From NCBI RefSeq assembly GCF_031822435.1, contig NZ_JAVQLW010000001.1:319501-383500 (forward strand): a DNA stretch of 64,000 bases, in the 5' to 3' direction. Positions 34,504-43,880 of this stretch are shown in pieces; the first letter of the stretch is position 1; the number at the start of each line of letters is the position of its first letter. Source of the DNA: Paracoccus sp. MBLB3053. Lineage in GTDB: Bacteria > Pseudomonadota > Alphaproteobacteria > Rhodobacterales > Rhodobacteraceae. The notes under the pieces are model-generated. The model searched no databases, was not told the origin of the DNA, and worked only from the letters and a program-made list of their open reading frames with translations. The position numbers and the translations under genes were made by a program.

Positions 34504-35577
34504 TTGCGTGACTCGGGCTTGATCTCGACCGAACTGCTGGCCTGGTACGACCGCCACGCCCGCGTCCTGCCTTGGCGCGTACCCGCGGGAAAGGGACAGG
34601 CGGACCCATACCGCGTCTGGTTGTCCGAGGTCATGCTGCAACAAACAACGGTCGCCGCGGTAAAGCAATATTTCGAACGTTTCACGCAATTATGGCCGAC
34701 AGTGCACGACCTGGCCGCCGCGGCGGACGATCAGGTGATGGCCGAATGGGCAGGGCTTGGCTATTACGCCCGCGCCCGGAACCTCGTGGCTTGCGCCCGT
34801 GCCGTTTCGGCATTGGGTTCCTTTCCCGACACGCGTGAAGGGCTTCGCAGCTTGCCCGGCATCGGCCCCTATACCTCGGCCGCGATCAGCGCGATCGCTT
34901 TCGACCGCCCCGAGACGGTGGTGGATGGCAATGTGGAACGCGTCGTCTCGCGCCTGTTCGCGATCGAAACACCCTTGCCCGTCTCAAAGCCCGAGATCCA
35001 CGACTTCGCGTCGGCACTGACGCCTCTGGACCGGCCGGGCGACTACGCGCAGGCGATGATGGATCTTGGCGCGACGATCTGCACCCCCCGCAGCCCCGCC
35101 TGCGGGATCTGCCCCCTGTCCGCGTATTGCGAGGCACGCAGTCAGGGCATTGCCGCCCAATTGCCGCGCAAGGCAGCCAAAAAGGCGAAGCCGCTCCGGA
35201 AGGGGGCGGTATGGGTCGGCTTTTCGGACAGCTCGATCCTCGTCGAGACCCGCCCTGACAAGGGATTGCTCGGCGGCACCCTGGCATTTCCGTCAAGCGG
35301 CTGGGATGGCTCGGATCTTGGCCCGCCTGCCGAAGCCGTCTGGCGCGAGCTGGGGGTCGTCCGCCATGTTTTCACCCATTTCGCGCTGGATCTGGTCGTC
35401 ATGACCGCTGATCTGAATGAAGCTCCGCGACGTGGCAGGCTTGTGTCGCTGGCCGAGTTTCAACCCACCGCCCTGCCCGGGCTCATGCGCAAGGCATGGG
35501 CGCTGGCCCGTCCCACCCCAGCCCGCCCGCGACATTCCGTCGCAATGGCAAGCCAGCCTCAAACACCTGATGGTTGA
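34504..35577 (+). CDS. mutY: A/G-specific adenine glycosylase
   Basis: MutY removes adenine mispaired with 8-oxoguanine. The 357-residue protein has LPWR, YRVWLSEVMLQQTTV with the catalytic Glu, the helix-hairpin-helix LPGIGPYTSAAISAIAF, the catalytic Asp in VVDGNVERV and a [4Fe-4S] cluster motif C-x6-C-x2-C-x5-C in CTPRSPACGICPLSAYC. A Nudix-like C-terminal domain recognising 8-oxoG follows (VLVETRPDKGLLGGTLAFP...HVFTHFALDL). The apparent start is TTG at 34504, preceded by GGAGAAACTGAAA. alkB begins 3 bp after its stop. Confidence 0.95.
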   Translation: MRDSGLISTELLAWYDRHARVLPWRVPAGKGQADPYRVWLSEVMLQQTTVAAVKQYFERFTQLWPTVHDLAAAADDQVMAEWAGLGYYARARNLVACARAVSALGSFPDTREGLRSLPGIGPYTSAAISAIAFDRPETVVDGNVERVVSRLFAIETPLPVSKPEIHDFASALTPLDRPGDYAQAMMDLGATICTPRSPACGICPLSAYCEARSQGIAAQLPRKAAKKAKPLRKGAVWVGFSDSSILVETRPDKGLLGGTLAFPSSGWDGSDLGPPAEAVWRELGVVRHVFTHFALDLVVMTADLNEAPRRGRLVSLAEFQPTALPGLMRKAWALARPTPARPRHSVAMASQPQTPDG

Positions 35578-35580
35578 TTA

Positions 35581-36717
35581 ATGCAAAATGCCTTTCGTGC
35601 CCGATTGATCGATGCCCTTCCCTTCTGGCTATCGCTGGGAATGGTTCCGCTGGCTCTCCTTGCGATGCGTTGGGGAGGCTGGTGGTTCCTGCTGATGCCG
35701 GTCTATGCTTGGTATCTTACGACCATGCTGGACAGCATTCTGGGTCTGAACGACGAAAATCCCGACACAGAAACTCCCGAGACGCAGCTTTTCTGGTATC
35801 GCGCCATCACGATCATCTGGTTTCCGGTTCAGGCCGCGATGATTTTCGGCGGGATCTGGTTCGCGTCGCGAAGTGGGCTGTCGGGCTGGGAAAGGATTGG
35901 CCTTTTCTTCGGCATCGGCGTTGCGTCAGGCACGATCGGTATCGTCTATGCGCATGAGCTGCTGCACCAGAAGAACCCTGTCGAGCGCTGGCTGGGCGAC
36001 CTGCTTCTGGCCTCGACGCTTTATTCCCATTTCCGATCCGAGCACATGCTGGTTCACCATAGCTGGGTGGCGACACCCCGCGATGCCGTTTCGGCCCGCT
36101 ACAACGAAGGATTCTTCCGCTTTTTCCTGCGCGTGCTGAAGGAATGCCCGAAAAGCGCCTGGCAGGCCGAAACGCGTCGCCTTGCTCGGGCCAAAAGGTC
36201 GAAATTCGACCTCCGAAATCCATTCTGGCGGTATGCCGGGCTGCAACTGGTGATGCTTGCCCTGGCCTTGCTGCTGGGGGGCTGGCAGGGTCTTTTGCTG
36301 TTTGTCTGGCAGGCCTTTGTCGCGGTCTGGCAGCTCGAGCTGACGAACTATGTCGAACATTATGGCCTGACCCGCCGCCACCTTGGCAACGGGCGCTACG
36401 AACATGTCCTGCCCCGCCATAGCTGGAACTCGTCCCATAAGGCGACGAACTGGCTGCTGATCAACCTGCAGCGCCATTCCGATCATCACTACAAGCCTGA
36501 TCGGCGTTTTCCATTGCTGCAGACCTACAGCAAGGAAGAAGCCCCGCAACTTCCGATGGGTTACCCTGCAATGACGTTCATGGCGATGGTGCCCCCCCTG
36601 TGGCGGCGACGCATGAACCCGCGCGTGCGCGCATGGAGACGGCAGTTCTATCCCGATATCGAGGACTGGTCGGCCTATAACCGCGGCACCCTGCCTCTGC
36701 CGCGCGCCGCTGCCTGA
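35581..36717 (+). CDS. alkB: AlkB-type membrane alkane 1-monooxygenase
   Basis: A 378-residue integral-membrane di-iron hydroxylase that would oxidise medium-chain alkanes to 1-alkanols. The histidine boxes are present: HELLHQK (125-131), EHMLVHH (154-160) and LQRHSDHH (296-303), plus the alkane hydroxylase signature NYVEHYG (His260). Box 1 and box 2 vary from the usual HELGHK and EHxxGHH. Hydrophobic helices lie around residues 10-50, 78-120 and 218-250. Fatty-acid or other terminal hydroxylation is an alternative. It starts 3 bp after mutY, so it is cotranscribed with a DNA repair gene. No rubredoxin or rubredoxin reductase is in the window. Confidence 0.85.
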   Translation: MQNAFRARLIDALPFWLSLGMVPLALLAMRWGGWWFLLMPVYAWYLTTMLDSILGLNDENPDTETPETQLFWYRAITIIWFPVQAAMIFGGIWFASRSGLSGWERIGLFFGIGVASGTIGIVYAHELLHQKNPVERWLGDLLLASTLYSHFRSEHMLVHHSWVATPRDAVSARYNEGFFRFFLRVLKECPKSAWQAETRRLARAKRSKFDLRNPFWRYAGLQLVMLALALLLGGWQGLLLFVWQAFVAVWQLELTNYVEHYGLTRRHLGNGRYEHVLPRHSWNSSHKATNWLLINLQRHSDHHYKPDRRFPLLQTYSKEEAPQLPMGYPAMTFMAMVPPLWRRRMNPRVRAWRRQFYPDIEDWSAYNRGTLPLPRAAA

Positions 36718-36731
36718 GACCCGGAGACTGC

Positions 36732-36772
36732 GCAAAAAGACCCCGCCCGGCAGGTTTCGCGGCCGGACGGGG
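36732..36772 (-). terminator. Terminator of ccrM
   Basis: An interrupted hairpin: CCCCG-C-CCGGC (36741-36751) pairs with GCCGG-A-CGGGG (36762-36772). In the minus direction it is followed by TCTTTTTGC. It also lies after the convergent alkB gene. Confidence 0.75.
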
Positions 36773-36834
36773 CAAGGCGGTCCCGGTCGCGCCAGAGCTC
36801 GCGATGCGTCGGGACACGGCGAAAACTTTGGTGA

Positions 36835-38053
<1,219 letters not shown>

Positions 38054-38055
<2 letters not shown>

Positions 38056-38686
38056 AAGAGCTTGCCGATTGGCCTTTACACAAGATATTGTGGACCGGGG
38101 CGAAGCTGCGTCTATGATGTGGGGTTACCCCCAGATCTAGCAGTGCACGACGATGTGCTGGCGTAGGGTAACCTGCATTCGCTTCCCAGCCGTAGCCGGG
38201 ATGCTGTTGCGCCAAATCCACCATGATGCGATCGCGCCACATCTTGGCGATGATCGAAGCGGCGGAAATGGAGAGGCTGCGCGCATCTCCGCCGATGATG
38301 GCCTGCCCCGGAAGATCCAGACCGTCCGGCAACATGTTGCCGTCAATGAGCGCGACGCACGGACGCTGCCGCAGCCCGGCGATCGCGCGACACATCGCCA
38401 GATGTGAGGCGCGCAGGATGTTCAGCTCGTCGATTTCCTCGACGGTTGCATGTGCGACCGACCAGTCGCAGCTGGCCATGATCACCTCCGCCAGCACGGC
38501 GCGGCGCTTGGCGGTCAGCTTCTTTGAATCGTTGAGCCCTTCGGGGATACACCCGACTTCGAGAATGACGGCCGCAGCCGTGACCGGACCAGCAAGTGGT
38601 CCGCGACCGACTTCGTCGACTCCGGCCACATAGCGCGCGCCGGAAACGATCGCGGCGTCCTCGAAGGAATAGTCAGGGCCCGTCAT
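38054..38686 (-). CDS. rnhB: Ribonuclease HII
   Basis: RnhB cleaves RNA in RNA-DNA hybrids and single ribonucleotides in DNA. The 210-residue protein has the catalytic motif VAGVDEVGRGPLAGPV, LNDSKKLTAKRR, the ALIDGN motif, and SIIAKMWRDRIM with the conserved residues of the active site. The GYPTPAHRRALLDLGVTPHHRRSFAPV C-terminus is typical. It is translationally coupled to the upstream allA gene (ATGA overlap) and lies upstream of ccrM. Its stop codon overlaps a GANTC site of the ccrM region. Confidence 0.95.
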
Positions 38687-39162
38687 GCGGTAACGGTCAC
38701 CGGATCGATGACCACCTCTTCCAGATTGATGCCTTCGCCTTCGCGATCAACCACCAGGAAATCGGCGGCGTGGTCAAGGGGCGTCAGAACCCCGTGCCAG
38801 ACGCCAGCGCGCAGGTTCACCCCCACCCCAGCCGGGACAAGGAAGGCAATCGGCGCACCGGGACGGCCGGCGTCGTCAGGGGCGACGATGGAAAGCCAGG
38901 GGCGGGCGTCAAGCGGCATGAACGCCTGCGAACCCAAGGGGTGCCGTTCAAGCAGGGTGCAGTCATAGGGAAGGCTCACGGGTTCGGACCGGAAGATCGA
39001 GATGATCGCCTCGCCTCCCGAGCGTTCGACCTCGGCAAGCGCGTGGTGGCGTTCGCAACGCCCTGCATTGATCATCCTGGTGGCTTGGGCACGCGGGGCC
39101 AGCAGCTCGCCGAAAGGCGCGAATTCCTCGGCCGTCAGCGGCCTGATCTTGATCGTGCTCAT
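38683..39162 (-). CDS. allA: Ureidoglycolate lyase
   Basis: AllA splits ureidoglycolate into glyoxylate and urea in purine and allantoin breakdown. The 159-residue protein begins with the family pattern IRPLTAEEFAPFGELL. It has IISIFRSEP, LLERHPLGSQAFMPLD, FLVPAGVGVNLRAGVWHGVLTPL and FLVVDREGEGINLEEV. It is located between an MFS transporter and rnhB rather than with other purine-catabolic genes, so its pathway partners must be elsewhere. Its start follows GGAACACC in the minus direction. Confidence 0.9.
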   Translation of the reverse strand: MSTIKIRPLTAEEFAPFGELLAPRAQATRMINAGRCERHHALAEVERSGGEAIISIFRSEPVSLPYDCTLLERHPLGSQAFMPLDARPWLSIVAPDDAGRPGAPIAFLVPAGVGVNLRAGVWHGVLTPLDHAADFLVVDREGEGINLEEVVIDPVTVTA

Positions 39163-39178
39163 GGTGTTCCGTTCGATG

Positions 39179-40369
39179 TCAGGACCGCGGGATGCGCGGC
39201 AGAAGGATTGTGAGAAGCCCCATCAGCGGCAGATAGGAGCAGATGCTATAGACGAACTCGATCCCCTTGGCATCCGCCACCAGACCCAGGACAGCCGCGG
39301 CAATACCGCCCATGCCGAAAGCAAAGCCGAAGAAGATGCCCGCGATCAGCCCCGTGCGACCGGGTACCAGTTCCTGTGCAAAAACGACGATCGCCGGGAA
39401 GGCCGAGGCAAGGATCAGGCCGATGATGACGGTAAGCATTCCCGTCGCGGCCAGGCCGACATGGGGAAGCGCCAGCGTAAAGGGCAGGATGCCCAGGATC
39501 GAGAACCAGATCACCTTGAGCGGTCCTATCCGGTCGCCGATGACGCCACCCAGAATGACCCCGGCCGCCATGCCACCAAGAAACAGGAACAGCATGATCT
39601 GCGCCTGCTGGGTGGTCAGGCCGAACTTCTCGATCAGGAAGAAGGTATAATAGCTGGATAGGCTGGCCGTGTAGATGTTCTTCGTGAAGGTCAGCAGTGC
39701 CAGCACACAGATGGCCGTGACGACACGGGGACGCGACAGCTGGAGTGCCGTGCTCGGCCGACTGCCAGAGGCTTTCCGTCGCCCTTCGGCCCAGGCACCG
39801 ATGCGCCATAGGATCGCCGAACCCAGCATCGCCGCTGCAGAGAAGATGGCGATCGACGGCCGCCCCAGCGGCACCACGATGAAGGCCGCCAGAAGCGGCC
39901 CCATCGCCTGTCCGAAATTCCCCCCAAGCTGAAACAGGGATTGGGCCGTGCCGAAGCGACCGCCCGAGGCGATGCGCGCCACGCGCGAGCTTTCCGGATG
40001 GAAGACGGATGACCCGACCCCAATCAACATCGCGCCGATCAGCAGCACCCAGTATTCATGGGCCAGCGCCAACATCAGCACACCGACAAAGGTCGATCCC
40101 ATGCCGACCGCAAGCGATTTCGGCATCGGATTTCTGTCCGTGACCGCCCCGACGACCGGCTGCAAGAGCGATGCCGTAACCTGGAAGGCAAATGTCATCA
40201 TGCCGATTTGCCAATAGGACAGAGCGAACTCCTGCTGCAGCAGCGGGTAGATCGCGGACAGCATCGACTGCATGACGTCGTTTATCATATGGCACAGGCT
40301 GATTGCGATCAGCACCGACCATGCGGTGGTTGCGGGACTCGCGCCCCGAAATGCCGTTGCTTCCGACAC
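39179..40369 (-). CDS. MFS transporter, Fsr (fosmidomycin resistance)-like
   Basis: A 396-residue inner-membrane MFS protein with about 12 predicted helices. It resembles the Fsr group in SLCHMINDVMQSMLSAIYPLLQQEFALSYWQIG, VGAVTDRNPMPKSLAVGM and the characteristic FHPESSRVAR loop. The start is taken as GTG at 40369 because AGAGGT lies upstream and the product fits the family length. The frame stays open to 40603, but that part has no family similarity. Export of a small drug-like or metabolite anion is likely; the real substrate is unknown. It is divergent from a GntR regulator across a 257-bp gap, suggesting local control. Confidence 0.85.
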   Translation of the reverse strand: MSEATAFRGASPATTAWSVLIAISLCHMINDVMQSMLSAIYPLLQQEFALSYWQIGMMTFAFQVTASLLQPVVGAVTDRNPMPKSLAVGMGSTFVGVLMLALAHEYWVLLIGAMLIGVGSSVFHPESSRVARIASGGRFGTAQSLFQLGGNFGQAMGPLLAAFIVVPLGRPSIAIFSAAAMLGSAILWRIGAWAEGRRKASGSRPSTALQLSRPRVVTAICVLALLTFTKNIYTASLSSYYTFFLIEKFGLTTQQAQIMLFLFLGGMAAGVILGGVIGDRIGPLKVIWFSILGILPFTLALPHVGLAATGMLTVIIGLILASAFPAIVVFAQELVPGRTGLIAGIFFGFAFGMGGIAAAVLGLVADAKGIEFVYSICSYLPLMGLLTILLPRIPRS

Positions 40370-40626
40370 GAGCAGACCTCTTGCTGAGTGCGCGCGACAT
40401 TCCGCCGCGACGCGAACATTGTCAACTCGGCACGAAATTTGATCGTGACTTGCGGAGGAAGAGGCTTGACCGAAGCAGGCATAACGCGTCAGAACCCCAC
40501 TCCGAGTGTTTTGTTTTGTTTCCGACAGTTGCTGCCAATCCATGACGTCGCGATGGACCCTGCGCAAAATCTCCTGTCGACCGTAACCAGTCGCCCCTGA
40601 CAACTTACGGATGACTAAAGTTCATT

Positions 40627-41376
40627 ATGACTCATTTTTCGAAGACCCTTACCCCTTCCGCAGGATCGCTTCCGATCGGCTCGCGCCGCAAAGGAATGAC
40701 CTGGCAGGCCGTGCAGGATATCGTGCTTGAGCGGATCCAGAGCGGCATCTGGAAAGAAGGCGAACTGATCCCGACGGAATGTGATCTGGCGACGGAACTG
40801 CGCTGCGCCAGAGCCACCGTGAACCGCGCGATGCAGGCTTTGGCCGAATCCGGCGTGGTCCAGCGACGCCGCAAAGTGGGCACCCGCGTCGCGATTCATC
40901 CTCGCGCACAGCTCGTCCGGTCGCTTTTGCGGCGCGAACTCGAGGCAGCCGGCCATGCATACGGATACCGGCTTGTAAACGCTAAAGAAACCACGCCACC
41001 CTTGCAGGTCGCCAATGCCATGCTGCTGCGCAGCACCGAAGTCCTGCTTTACAGCCAGATCGTCTTTTACGCCGACGGCAAGCCTCATTGCTGCGAGGAA
41101 CGTTGGACCAATACGTTCGCTGCACCTGGGTTGACCCCGGATGTGCTCGAACGGATGAGTGTCTGCGAATGGCTGCTGGGAAATGTGCCGCTCAATCGGG
41201 CGAGCCTCTCGATCGGCGTGACAAAGGCGGATGAAGCATTCATCGCCCCTGCCCTGGATATCGCAGCAGGCGAGCCTGCGCTTGAGCTCGAACGGCTCGA
41301 ATGGCTCAATAACATGCCCGTATCATTTTCGCGGCGCTATTTCCCTGGCAGCCATCGTTTCGAGGCGCAGATATAA
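40627..41376 (+). CDS. GntR-family transcriptional regulator, HutC/UTRA type
   Basis: A 249-residue regulator. The GntR winged helix covers about residues 25-90: TWQAVQDIVLERIQSGIWKEGELIPTECDLATELRCARATVNRAMQALAESGVVQRRRKVGTRV. A UTRA ligand domain follows (about 100-245) with HCCEERW and the C-terminal PVSFSRRYFPGSHRFEAQI. This is the HutC group (histidine-utilisation repressor-like), but no hut genes are nearby. It is divergent from the MFS transporter and could control it or its own gene. Two ATGs lie close together in the leader; the one at 40627 gives the longest family-like protein. Confidence 0.85.
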   Translation: MTHFSKTLTPSAGSLPIGSRRKGMTWQAVQDIVLERIQSGIWKEGELIPTECDLATELRCARATVNRAMQALAESGVVQRRRKVGTRVAIHPRAQLVRSLLRRELEAAGHAYGYRLVNAKETTPPLQVANAMLLRSTEVLLYSQIVFYADGKPHCCEERWTNTFAAPGLTPDVLERMSVCEWLLGNVPLNRASLSIGVTKADEAFIAPALDIAAGEPALELERLEWLNNMPVSFSRRYFPGSHRFEAQI

Positions 41377-41481
41377 GCCGGAATTCGACACCGTCCTCAC
41401 CCGATGCTTGCCATAAGCGCGCGGACGGACAAAGCTCGACAAAACAGACAAGAAAATAAAGCAAGACAACCGGAATCGAGC

Positions 41482-43008
41482 ATGTTCCCGAACAGCCCAT
41501 TCGCTGGCCTATTCCTGCCGCTGGCCGCGGCCCTGACCATTCTGCCTGCGGAAGGCGGCTGGGCCAATCCGCGCCCGCTGCCCCGACCACAGGCATCCAC
41601 GGTGGCCGCGACGCTTCCCGCGCAGGCCGCTACGATGACGGCAACAGCAGCCGTCCCGGCAAGCGGCGGTCCCGCCAAGGCGCTGAAGTCGATCTCGGGT
41701 GCCGAGATCGACAATGCGACCTATTCGGGTGGCGATCTCCCGCCCGGCCAGTCGGCCCTGACCGCGAAGGTTCAGGTCCTGCTTGACCGTTCGGGCATTT
41801 CACCGGGCGTTGTCGACGGATGGCGCGGCGGCATGAGCGAAAGCGCAATCATGGCATTCCAGCGTAGGGCAGGGTTGCCGATGACGGGCCGGATGGACAT
41901 GACCCTTTGGAACCTGCTTCAGGGCTATTCCGCCGATCCGATCACCACGACATATACAATCACCGAAAAGGATGAGCAGGGGCTGGTTGACCGCATCCCG
42001 AGCGATTATGCCGAAAAGGCCGCCATGAGCTCGCAGGGCTATACGAGCGTTCTCGAAAGGCTCGCCGAACGCTTCCACATGGATGAGAAATTCCTGGCCA
42101 AGCTCAACGAGGATCTTGCCTTTGTGCCGGGCGTGACGATCAGCGTCACCCGACCGGCAAAACCGATCCGCGCGACGGTGACGCGTATCATCGTCGACAA
42201 GCAGACGCGTCGCGTTGCTGCCTATGACGCGCAGGGCAACATGGTGGCCGACTATCCAGCCACCGTAGGATCGTCCGATACCCCGTCCCCGCACGGTCTG
42301 CATCTGGTCACAGCCGTCGCGCTTGACCCCACCTACACCTACAACCCCAAGCGGAACTTCAAACAGGGCGACAATGACCGCGTGCTGATCGTGCCACCGG
42401 GGCCGAACGGCCCGGTGGGCAATGTCTGGATCGATCTCAGCGAGCCCACCTATGGCCTGCACGGCACGGCCACACCTTCGCGGTTGTTCGTGAATCAGTC
42501 GCATGGCTGCGTGCGGCTTACGAACTGGGATGCCTGGGAACTGGCCCACATGGTCAAGGCCAAGGTCACAACGGTCGAATTCCTCGCGCCCGGCGTGAGC
42601 ATTGCCGACGCCACGGGGGCGATCGCCCAACCGGCGGGCAATGTCGCGCCGATCAGCATCATTTCGGGAAGCCGTCCACCGATGCGATCTTCCGATATGG
42701 CGTCCCGCGCGGCAAAAAGCGCATCTTCGTTCCTGGAGGCAGCAGCGGCAACAACCGCTCTGACCATTGTAGCTCCTCCGAAGAAGGCACCGCAGCCCCA
42801 AGCGGAAGAAATCAGGCAAGCGAAAGAAGCCGAAGCGCTGAGCGCGGCGCTGGCACGCGCCGAGGCGCTGGCCGATGAAATGCTGGCCCAGCGGGCCGAG
42901 GATGTGGCGGCAAGCGTCGCTCTTCCCGGAAACTCGACATTGGCGGCGGATAACCCGGTTACCGGGAAGCCTTTGCCGCCGCCCCAACCCGCAGCACCGA
43001 ACCTCTAG
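41482..43008 (+). CDS. L,D-transpeptidase (YkuD) with peptidoglycan-binding domain
   Basis: A 508-residue envelope protein. It has a signal peptide (LFLPLAAALTILPAEGGWA) and a Pro/Ala-rich stretch. A PG_binding_1 domain follows (VLLDRSGISPGVVDGWRGGMSESAIMAFQRRAGLPMTG, about residues 95-150), then a LysM-like segment. The YkuD domain (about 230-380) has HGTATPSRLF and catalytic SHGCVRLTN. The C-terminus is long, helical and Ala-rich. Enzymes of this type make 3-3 cross-links or attach proteins to peptidoglycan. The ATG at 41482 begins the signal peptide; a longer frame from 41404 has a charged N-terminus. It lies 4 bp before the extensin-like gene. Confidence 0.88.
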   Translation: MFPNSPFAGLFLPLAAALTILPAEGGWANPRPLPRPQASTVAATLPAQAATMTATAAVPASGGPAKALKSISGAEIDNATYSGGDLPPGQSALTAKVQVLLDRSGISPGVVDGWRGGMSESAIMAFQRRAGLPMTGRMDMTLWNLLQGYSADPITTTYTITEKDEQGLVDRIPSDYAEKAAMSSQGYTSVLERLAERFHMDEKFLAKLNEDLAFVPGVTISVTRPAKPIRATVTRIIVDKQTRRVAAYDAQGNMVADYPATVGSSDTPSPHGLHLVTAVALDPTYTYNPKRNFKQGDNDRVLIVPPGPNGPVGNVWIDLSEPTYGLHGTATPSRLFVNQSHGCVRLTNWDAWELAHMVKAKVTTVEFLAPGVSIADATGAIAQPAGNVAPISIISGSRPPMRSSDMASRAAKSASSFLEAAAATTALTIVAPPKKAPQPQAEEIRQAKEAEALSAALARAEALADEMLAQRAEDVAASVALPGNSTLAADNPVTGKPLPPPQPAAPNL

Positions 43009-43012
43009 GCCG

Positions 43013-43876
43013 ATGCGGGGCTACAGAACCTTCATCCTGGCGACTCTGATGCCGCTCGTGCTGGCCGCCGAGGAACCCAGGCCACAAGTTCGGCCCGCCG
43101 ACTTGACACCTCAAGCCGAGGCGCGGCCGAACCCGCGTCCGGAGGAAGCAGATCCCCAGCCCGAGGCAGAAACACGCCCCTCAAGTGGGCCGAGTGAGCC
43201 GGGTGAGCCGGGTGAGCCGGGTGAGCCGGGTGAGCCGGGTGAGGAAAATACTGGCGCGGCAACTCCCGAACAAGATCGGTCGGGCGTTCCGATGCAGCAC
43301 ATCCTGCGCGAAGACGACTTCAGCTATTCGGCCTGCCTGCTTGAGCTGACGCTTCTTGGCGCGGATTTCAGCGAAGAAACCGCCGTCACTGAGGCTGATC
43401 ATCCCCAATGCGGAATTGCGCGCCCCCTGCGATTGAAGTCCCCTCTTCCGGGCATCGAGATCGACGGCGGCGCGCTGATGCGCTGCGACACGGCGCGGCA
43501 TCTGGCGCATTGGCTGCGTGATTTCGTGCGTCCCGCGACAACATTCCTGCCGGGCCAGCCGCGGCTTGTCGGGCTGGAGCCGGGATCGACCTATCAATGC
43601 CGCCCCACGATCGGGAACGGCGGAGAAAAGCTCTCCGAGCATGCCTTTGGCAACGCGCTCGACATCGCGGCCTTCAGGTTCCAGGACGGAAGCCGGATCG
43701 AAATCGGGACACGCAAGGACGATGGCGATATGGCCGAGGCCTTTCAGCGTGCGGTGCGGTCGACGGCATGTCTGTATTTCACCACCGTACTTGGCCCGGG
43801 CGCCAATGCGGCGCATGAAGACCACCTGCATCTGGACATCAAGGCACGCAGTTCGGATTTCCGCCTCTGTCAATGA
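43013..43876 (+). CDS. Extensin-like protein with Gly-Glu-Pro repeat
   Basis: A 287-residue exported protein with a short signal peptide (FILATLMPLVLAAEEP). A Pro/Glu-rich N-terminal region holds a GEP repeat encoded by a 9-bp DNA repeat. A C-terminal extensin_C-like domain covers about residues 120-287. It contains LRLKSPLPGIEIDGGALMRC, a YQCRP cysteine, EHAFGNALDIAAF and HEDHLHLDIKARS, resembling the VanY/peptidase M15 zinc-peptidase fold. The His/Asp residues of HAFGNALDIA and EDHLHLD suggest a metal site. It may be a peptidoglycan endopeptidase working with the L,D-transpeptidase just upstream. It ends 4 bp from the convergent fliI. Confidence 0.8.
   Translation: MRGYRTFILATLMPLVLAAEEPRPQVRPADLTPQAEARPNPRPEEADPQPEAETRPSSGPSEPGEPGEPGEPGEPGEENTGAATPEQDRSGVPMQHILREDDFSYSACLLELTLLGADFSEETAVTEADHPQCGIARPLRLKSPLPGIEIDGGALMRCDTARHLAHWLRDFVRPATTFLPGQPRLVGLEPGSTYQCRPTIGNGGEKLSEHAFGNALDIAAFRFQDGSRIEIGTRKDDGDMAEAFQRAVRSTACLYFTTVLGPGANAAHEDHLHLDIKARSSDFRLCQ
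43194..43242. repeat. 9-bp tandem repeat in the extensin-like gene
   Basis: GTGAGCCGG occurs five times in perfect tandem (43194-43238), followed by a partial unit. It encodes repeated Gly-Glu-Pro in frame, so slippage would change the linker length without a frameshift. Confidence 0.9.
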
Positions 43877-43880
43877 CGCC

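Noticed and set aside
43194..43242. A 9-bp array considered as a protein-binding array or CRISPR
   Set aside because: It is an in-frame Gly-Glu-Pro repeat in an exported protein linker and is best seen as a coding microsatellite.
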